Assembly: GCA_017502135.1 (NCBI GenBank)
Contig: JAFVVP010000009.1
Coordinates: 1 to 56,026 of the forward strand
DNA: 56,026 nucleotides
DNA from: Clostridia bacterium
Lineage (GTDB): Bacteria > Bacillota > Clostridia > Oscillospirales > CAG-272
Direction: 5' to 3'
The notes below the pieces were generated by a model that ran no database searches, was not told where the DNA came from, and worked only from the letters and a program-made list of their open reading frames with translations. Positions 51,402 through 56,026 of this stretch are shown here, piece after piece. Each line of letters starts with the position of its first letter. Positions within the stretch are counted from its first letter, which is position 1. The position numbers were made by a program, and so were the translations under genes.

Positions 51402-52682
51402 TCAGTTTCCGTCCGCTACGAACCGTCCCCGATCGCCGAACGATTCTCCCGGGTTCCAGGCACGCTTCGGATCAATCAAGGCCGCCGACTCCCGTGCCGA
51501 GAGGAGCCGCAGATACGATGCGGAATAAATACTGTGCGCGCCGTACCGCGTGCGAAGCGTGTCCATGACGTCATCCAACCGCGTTTCCCGCTCGTATTCG
51601 AACTCGTTTTCGGAAAGAGACAGCTGCACGGGCGCTGCGGCATCCGTCAGTTTGAAAACGCCTACGGAAACGGATCTGATCGGGACGCTCCACCGATAAT
51701 TCTGCCGATACAGCCGGATCGCCGCGGCAGCGATCGTTTCCGTGTGCGCGGTAGGCACCTGAAGCGTCATCTGAAAATCTCTCGAGACGAGATTCGTATC
51801 CCGCAAGGAAAGCCGAACCCCACTCGCCGTCATCCCGTACCCTCTGAGCCGCTGTCCCACCTCTTGGGAAAGTTCGCGGATAAACGCCGCCATCTCTGCA
51901 TCCGTTTTTATATCCCGCCTCGGTGTCATGCCGTGCGAGATCGTTTGGATAGGCGCCGCCTGTGCCTTGGGGACAACCGGCGCGTCGTCCAATCCGTTAG
52001 CGTGCCGCCAAAGCATCTCTCCGCTTTTCCCGAGCCACACGCTGAGATATTCGGGCGGCGTGATCGCAAGCTGACCGACCGTACGGATGCACCGTTTCTC
52101 AAGCGCGCGAAGCGTTGCCGGTCCTACACCCAGAAGTTCCCTGACGGACAAGGGCCAAACGATCCTTTGAAAATCATTTTGGGGAATCGCGGTTACCGCG
52201 TCCGGTTTTTTGAGATCACTGCCCAGTTTCGCAAAAACTTTATTGAAAGAAACGCCTACGGAAATAGTAAGCCCTGTCTCGGCTTTCACCGTTTCACGGA
52301 TGCGGTGCGCGATCGTCATGGCATCCCCGAACAAAAGTGTGCTCCCGCTCACGTCGAGCCAGCTTTCATCACACCCGAACGGTTCGATCATATCGGTAAA
52401 ACGCGCGTAGATCCCATTCACGGTGCGTGAATACTGCTCGTATTCCCCGTATCGGGGCTGAACGATCACTACCCCGGGACATTTCCGTCTGACCGTCGCC
52501 ACCGTATCGCCGGTACAGACGCCCGCGGCTTTCGCAAGCTCGTTCTTCGCAAGGCAGATGCCGTGCCGCTCCTCTACCGCTCCGCAGACCGCCACCGGCA
52601 CGCCCTTGAGTTCAGGACGCCGGACGCATTCCACGGATGCAAAAAAATTATTCAGATCACAGTGCAATATAATCCTTCCCAC
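51402..52682 (-). CDS. dinB: DNA polymerase IV (Y family)
   Basis: 426 residues. The palm begins IILHCDLNNFFASVE (metal Asp), and the second acidic pair is in PFGCDESWLDVSG. The helix-hairpin-helix region (ELLGVGPATLRALEKRCI) and little-finger domain follow. The start is taken as the GTG at 52682, 5 nt behind GGAGG; a TTG four codons further up overlaps that site. The promoter carries a LexA box in its spacer, so it is an SOS-inducible translesion polymerase. Confidence 0.94.
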   Translation of the reverse strand: MGRIILHCDLNNFFASVECVRRPELKGVPVAVCGAVEERHGICLAKNELAKAAGVCTGDTVATVRRKCPGVVIVQPRYGEYEQYSRTVNGIYARFTDMIEPFGCDESWLDVSGSTLLFGDAMTIAHRIRETVKAETGLTISVGVSFNKVFAKLGSDLKKPDAVTAIPQNDFQRIVWPLSVRELLGVGPATLRALEKRCIRTVGQLAITPPEYLSVWLGKSGEMLWRHANGLDDAPVVPKAQAAPIQTISHGMTPRRDIKTDAEMAAFIRELSQEVGQRLRGYGMTASGVRLSLRDTNLVSRDFQMTLQVPTAHTETIAAAAIRLYRQNYRWSVPIRSVSVGVFKLTDAAAPVQLSLSENEFEYERETRLDDVMDTLRTRYGAHSIYSASYLRLLSARESAALIDPKRAWNPGESFGDRGRFVADGN

Positions 52683-52711
52683 GCCGACCTCCAAACAAAT
52701 GTTCTTTTTAC

Positions 52712-52740
52712 AGTATACAGAACACTTGTTCTTTTGTCAA
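52712..52740 (-). promoter_or_regulatory. SOS promoter of dinB with LexA box
   Basis: On the minus strand TTGACA (52740-52735), 17-nt spacer, TATACT (52717-52712). The spacer contains GAACAAGTGTTC (52731-52720), a perfect GAAC-N4-GTTC Gram-positive LexA box. A weaker copy (one mismatch, AAACAAATGTTC on the plus strand) lies at 52693-52704, over the downstream leader. Confidence 0.85.
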
Positions 52741-52804
52741 TAGATTTATCAAAAAAGGCGTCGGAAATATATGCAAGTTTCGCCAAAAAAAATGCAAAAC
52801 GCTC

Positions 52805-52834
52805 TTGACAAGCGTGGAGAAGATATGATATAAT
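52805..52834 (+). promoter_or_regulatory. Promoter for the tRNA-Leu gene
   Basis: TTGACA (52805-52810), 18-nt spacer, TATAAT (52829-52834), 32 nt before the tRNA. Confidence 0.8.
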
Positions 52835-52865
52835 AACAAAGCGCTCCGGAAATACGGACTGTATG

Positions 52866-52952
52866 CGGGCATGGCGGAATTGGCAGACGCGCTAGATTCA
52901 GGTTCTAGTCGAAGCAATTCGGTGGAGGTTCAAGTCCTCTTGCCCGCACCAA
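52866..52952 (+). tRNA. tRNA-Leu (anticodon CAG)
   Basis: Acceptor GCGGGCA pairs with TGCCCGC. The anticodon arm CTAGA-TTCAGGT-TCTAG places CAG in the loop. The long variable arm of class II tRNA and a T-arm with GGTTCAAGTC are present. The 3' CCA is encoded. 87 nt including CCA. Confidence 0.96.
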
Positions 52953-52959
52953 TCAATGA

Positions 52960-53008
52960 ATCCGAACCGTATCTTCCTTTTGGAAGACGGGTTCGGATTT
53001 ATTTGTTT
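52960..53008 (+). terminator. Terminator behind tRNA-Leu
   Basis: Long stem AATCCGAACC/GGTTCGGATT (52960-52969/52991-53000) with an inner TCTTCC/GGAAGA stem, T-rich tail. Confidence 0.8.
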
Positions 53009-53071
53009 ATCCTATCGGAAACTACGTATCGCAAGGGCGGTACTGGTTACCCCACAATGAAGGGATTATTT

Positions 53072-54526
53072 ATGGAAAAATTGTTTGACGTTTTGATCAT
53101 TGGCGGCGGCGCTGTCGGCTGTGCCATTGCACGCGAACTCAGCCGCAATGAATTAAAAATCGCTGTTCTGGAAAAAGAGGCGGACGTGGCCTCGGGCACG
53201 AGCGGCCGTAACTCCGCCGTCGTGCATGCAGGCTTCAACAACAAGCCCGGCACACTGATGGCCAAGCTCTGCGTGGAAGGAAACGAAGGATTTGAGGCTC
53301 TCTGCGAAGAGCTCGACGTGCCGTACAAAAAGACGGGCAAGCTCCTCGTTGCATTCAACGACGAGCAGATGGAGACGCTTGCGCGTCTTCTGAAGCAGGG
53401 CGAGACGAACGGCTGTAAGGGACTTTGCCTTGTGGATCAGGAAGCCGTACAGAAGATGGCGCCAAATGTTGGCGGCATCGGCGGATTTTCCTCCCCCAAC
53501 ACGGCCATTTTCGACCCCTTCATCTATACGATCGCACTGGCTGAAAACGCCGTGGCAAACGGCGCGGAATTCTTCCTCGGCCACGAGGTCACGAAGATCG
53601 AGAAAGAAGACGGCATATTCGTCGTAACGACGCCGAAGGGCGTATTCCGGACGCGCATCCTCGTGAACAGCGCGGGCGTATTCAGCGATAAAGTATCCGC
53701 TATGGCAGGCGTGGACGAATACCGCATCTATCCTTGCCGCGGCGAATACCTCATTCTCGATAAAATCGCCGAAGAGTATCTCGATATTCCCGTATACCCT
53801 GCTCCCGCGAAAGGAATCGGCGGTCTCGGCGTACATCTGACGCCCACGATTCACGGCAATATCATCATCGGTCCGAACGCAGAGTACATAGACGGTGAGG
53901 AAGATTACGCAACCGAGAAGAAAACGCTGGATCAGCTCTTCGCCGAGGCACAGATGCTTCTCCCCGTTCTGAAAAGGAAGGACATCATCGGCGCATACAC
54001 CGGCATTCGCTCGAAACTCGCTCCTCCCGAAGAGGGCGGATTCAGAGATTTCGTTATCAAAGAAGAGCCGACGGTGGAAAACTTTATCAACCTCGTAGGC
54101 ATTGAGTCCCCCGGTATGACCGCTTCTCTGCCGATCGCAAAACGCGTAGCCGCTATGGTTGCGGATAAGCTGCAGCCGAAAGCGAACGCTTCCTTCTGTG
54201 GAAAACGCACGGGCATCCTGCGCTTTGCCGAGCAGACGCCCGAAAAGAAGGCGGAACTCATCGCCATGGATCCCGATTACGGCGAGGTCGTATGCCGTTG
54301 CCAGCAGGTAACCAAAAAAGAAATCCGTCAGGCAATCGAAAACCCGCTGGGCGTAAAGACGATTGCCGCCATTAAATACCGCGCTTGGCCGACGACCGGT
54401 CGATGCCAGGGTGGATACTGCCTCACGAGAATCGTTGAGATGCTCGAAAAAGAATACGGCGTAAATATCGAAGAGATTTCCCTGCGCGGGGACGGCTCTG
54501 AGTTGTTCACGGGGAGGGCGAAATAA
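53072..54526 (+). CDS. GlpA-like FAD oxidoreductase with a C-terminal BFD [2Fe-2S] domain
   Basis: 484 residues from the ATG at 53072, 8 nt behind AGGG. An apparent longer frame runs backwards through the tRNA gene and is rejected. The N-terminal FAD loop is VLIIGGGAVGCAIAREL, and a DAO-type (glycerol-3-phosphate dehydrogenase-like) body follows. The C-terminal BFD cluster has Cys408, Cys410 (VCRCQQVTKKEI) and Cys445, Cys450 (GRCQGGYC). In other Firmicutes this protein sits with an FAD reductase and DUF1667 near glycerol kinase. Here the partner follows with a one-base overlap, but no glpK or glpF is present. Confidence 0.88.
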   Translation: MEKLFDVLIIGGGAVGCAIARELSRNELKIAVLEKEADVASGTSGRNSAVVHAGFNNKPGTLMAKLCVEGNEGFEALCEELDVPYKKTGKLLVAFNDEQMETLARLLKQGETNGCKGLCLVDQEAVQKMAPNVGGIGGFSSPNTAIFDPFIYTIALAENAVANGAEFFLGHEVTKIEKEDGIFVVTTPKGVFRTRILVNSAGVFSDKVSAMAGVDEYRIYPCRGEYLILDKIAEEYLDIPVYPAPAKGIGGLGVHLTPTIHGNIIIGPNAEYIDGEEDYATEKKTLDQLFAEAQMLLPVLKRKDIIGAYTGIRSKLAPPEEGGFRDFVIKEEPTVENFINLVGIESPGMTASLPIAKRVAAMVADKLQPKANASFCGKRTGILRFAEQTPEKKAELIAMDPDYGEVVCRCQQVTKKEIRQAIENPLGVKTIAAIKYRAWPTTGRCQGGYCLTRIVEMLEKEYGVNIEEISLRGDGSELFTGRAK

Positions 54527-55887
54527 TGAAATATGATGTCGTAGTCGTAGGCGGCGGTCCGGGCGGACTGGCTGCCGCTTCAGCAGCAAAAAAAGCCGGC
54601 GCCGAAAAAGTGCTCGTTTTGGAGCGCGAAAGCCGCGCGGGCGGTATCCTGAATCAGTGTATTCACGACGGATTCGGTCTTATCCGTTACAAAAAGACGC
54701 TTACCGGCCCCGAATACGCGGCACGCGCGATCGCCGAAGCGGAAGAATGCGGCGTAGAGATTCGCCCTGATTCAATGGTCATTGATATGACAAGCGATCG
54801 CACGGTTACAGCCGTAGACAGAAGCGGTCTTCACGTCTACGAAGCGGGCGCCGTAGTCCTCGCCACCGGCTGCCGTGAACGCACCCGCGGTGCTGTCGTG
54901 ATCCCCGGATCGCGTCCCGCAGGCGTGTTTACCGCCGGCGTCGTACAGAATTTTGTTAACTGCCGCAACGTAATGATCGGCAAGCGAGTCGTTATCCTCG
55001 GCTCAGGTGATATCGGCCTTATTATGGCGCGCCGCCTCACGCTGGAAGGCGCAAAGGTCCTCGCCGTAGTGGAACTGATGCAGACCTCCGGCGGTCTTCA
55101 GCGTAATATCAGCCAGTGCCTCTACGATTTCGGTATTCCGCTCTACACGGGCCACACCGTATCAAACATTTTTGGCGGTAAAAAGTTGACCGGCGTTGAA
55201 ATTTCCAAGGTGGACGAGAACCTCTCGCCTATTCCGGAGTCCGCATGGACGATCGATTGCGACGCGCTTGTCCTCTCGGTCGGTCTGATTCCCGAGAACG
55301 AAGTGGCAAAAGCCGCAAAGGTGGAACTCGATGCCCGCACAAACGGAACGGTAACCGACGAATATATGCAGACGAGCGTCCCCGGCGTATTCTCCTGCGG
55401 CAACTCGCACGCCGTAATGGATTTGGTGGATTTCGTATCCGCACAGGGCGAGACGGCCGGCAAAAACGCTGCCGCATTCCTCTCCGGCAAAGAAATGACC
55501 CCATGGGTACTCTCCCGTCTCAGCGAGCCCGCCAAGGGACTTCCCGAGAAGGATGCCCTCAACTGCATTCTCTGCCCGAACGGCTGCCGTCTCCACTACG
55601 AAGCAGACGGATCGATCAGCGGCAACAAGTGCAAGCGTGGTATCGATTACGCAAAACAGGAGCGCACCGATCCGGTACGCAACCTCACCTTCACGGTCCG
55701 CACCGAGTCAGGCAAGCTCGTGCCCGTACGCACGGCAAAGCCGATCTCACAGGTACGGATCATGGAAGCGGCAGGCATTCTCCAGACGATGACGCTTCCC
55801 GACGGAAAGTACACCTGTGAGCAGGTGATTCTCTCCGACTTTATGGGAACCGAGCTCATCGCGACCTCCAACATCGACACGCAGTAA
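54526..55887 (+). CDS. FAD/NAD-dependent oxidoreductase fused to DUF1667
   Basis: 453 residues. Residues 1-~330 form a two-dinucleotide-fold flavoprotein: VVVVGGGPGGLAAASAA for FAD, VVILGSGDIGLIMARR (about 155-170) for NAD(P), and the late GVFSCGN. From about 340 on it is a DUF1667 domain: NCILCPNGCRL with Cys347, Cys350, Cys354, and Cys369 in GNKCKRGID, followed by VPVRTAKPISQ. In most genomes I know of, these are two separate genes. It overlaps the GlpA-like gene by one base (TAATG). Probable role: electron transfer from glycerol-3-phosphate or a related substrate. An IS200 copy starts at its stop codon. Confidence 0.85.
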   Translation: MKYDVVVVGGGPGGLAAASAAKKAGAEKVLVLERESRAGGILNQCIHDGFGLIRYKKTLTGPEYAARAIAEAEECGVEIRPDSMVIDMTSDRTVTAVDRSGLHVYEAGAVVLATGCRERTRGAVVIPGSRPAGVFTAGVVQNFVNCRNVMIGKRVVILGSGDIGLIMARRLTLEGAKVLAVVELMQTSGGLQRNISQCLYDFGIPLYTGHTVSNIFGGKKLTGVEISKVDENLSPIPESAWTIDCDALVLSVGLIPENEVAKAAKVELDARTNGTVTDEYMQTSVPGVFSCGNSHAVMDLVDFVSAQGETAGKNAAAFLSGKEMTPWVLSRLSEPAKGLPEKDALNCILCPNGCRLHYEADGSISGNKCKRGIDYAKQERTDPVRNLTFTVRTESGKLVPVRTAKPISQVRIMEAAGILQTMTLPDGKYTCEQVILSDFMGTELIATSNIDTQ

Positions 55888-56026
55888 ATAAAAATCCACC
55901 CGCATAGCGGGTGGTATTTCATTTTCGGGCAAAGCCCTACCCATTACTGGCTGCGCACAAGTGCGCTTTAGATTGGCCTGCCAGCCATGCAACTGTTACT
56001 TGCTACCCGTAAACGGGTCTTTCGGG
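55887..56026 (-). mobile_element. Second copy of the IS200 element, cut by the window end
   Basis: These 140 bases are identical to 1-140, including the terminator hairpin and the last 31 bases of tnpA (stop at 55996). The copy lies directly behind the stop codon of the FAD-DUF1667 gene. Same orientation as the left copy. Confidence 0.9.

Noticed and set aside
52871-53071. N-terminal extension of the GlpA-like protein through the tRNA
   Set aside because: The extension translates the tRNA-Leu gene and its terminator. The ATG at 53072 has a proper ribosome site and begins right at the FAD-binding strand.
1-56026. A circular plasmid or phage genome, suggested by identical ends
   Set aside because: The repeat is part of an IS200 element and the contents are core biosynthetic genes with a tRNA and Spo0A. 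There are no replication, partition or phage structural genes.
1-56026. CRISPR array or a classical phage-defence island
   Set aside because: No regularly spaced direct repeats and no cas, restriction-modification, toxin-antitoxin or other known defence genes were seen.

Overview
The window reads as a piece of a low- to mid-GC Firmicutes (Clostridia-type) chromosome, probably an anaerobic gut-type organism capable of sporulation. The pointers are a full-length Spo0A, a SleB-type cortex/cell-wall hydrolase, the PyrK/PyrD1B two-subunit dihydroorotate dehydrogenase, a PyrR-type leader, a lysine riboswitch, a GAAC-N4-GTTC LexA box and consensus sigma-A promoters with T-tract terminators. No taxonomic marker in the window allows a species call.

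Layout. An IS200-type element lies at the left edge (1-~720), and its first 140 bases recur exactly at the right edge (55887-56026), so both ends stop in copies of the same insertion sequence. Next to the left copy is an A+T-rich accessory patch (720-2800) with a frameshifted small membrane gene, an orphan lipoprotein and a small membrane protein. Then come DUF1015, an ABC exporter, aspartate kinase, a HIT protein and an amidohydrolase/FkbM pair. 10.6-19.6 kb is one pyrimidine operon, pyrC-carB-pyrK-pyrD-pyrF-pyrE-pyrB-pyrI, without carA. 19.7-32.8 kb holds a SleB-like hydrolase, a solute-binding lipoprotein, a serine hydrolase, a three-gene minus-strand set (amidohydrolase, SGNH hydrolase, glycoside-hydrolase-like protein), oligoendopeptidase F, and an AraC regulator divergent from an enolase-superfamily dehydratase and an SDR.

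32.9-34.9 kb is a cell-wall recycling pair in which a MurK/NagK-type amino-sugar kinase carries an N-terminal XRE helix-turn-helix, followed by murQ. 36-38 kb has spo0A, a ComEC-like MBL protein and a CmpB-type membrane protein with a structured leader. 38.5-43.8 kb is a compact cluster asnB / ATP-grasp D-aspartate-ligase-like / Asp-Glu racemase / murE. I read it as a peptidoglycan cross-bridge module that makes and amidates a D-Asp branch. guaA follows, with a shrunken glutaminase domain that has lost all three catalytic residues. A hairpin-rich element flanked by a 9-bp direct repeat then separates guaA from the malonate transporter genes madL and madM. 46.8-56 kb contains trpS, dapA-dapB behind a lysine riboswitch, queA, a tiny secreted/membrane protein, LexA-controlled dinB, tRNA-Leu(CAG), and a GlpA-like oxidoreductase followed by an oxidoreductase fused to DUF1667.

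Themes. Peptidoglycan metabolism recurs: lysine/DAP synthesis (lysC, dapA, dapB), MurE with a non-DAP-type specificity motif, the D-Asp branch genes, MurQ/MurK recycling, and a SleB-type hydrolase. The most unusual items are the glutaminase-dead GuaA, the HTH-kinase fusion, the D-Asp cross-bridge cluster and the guaA-madL element.
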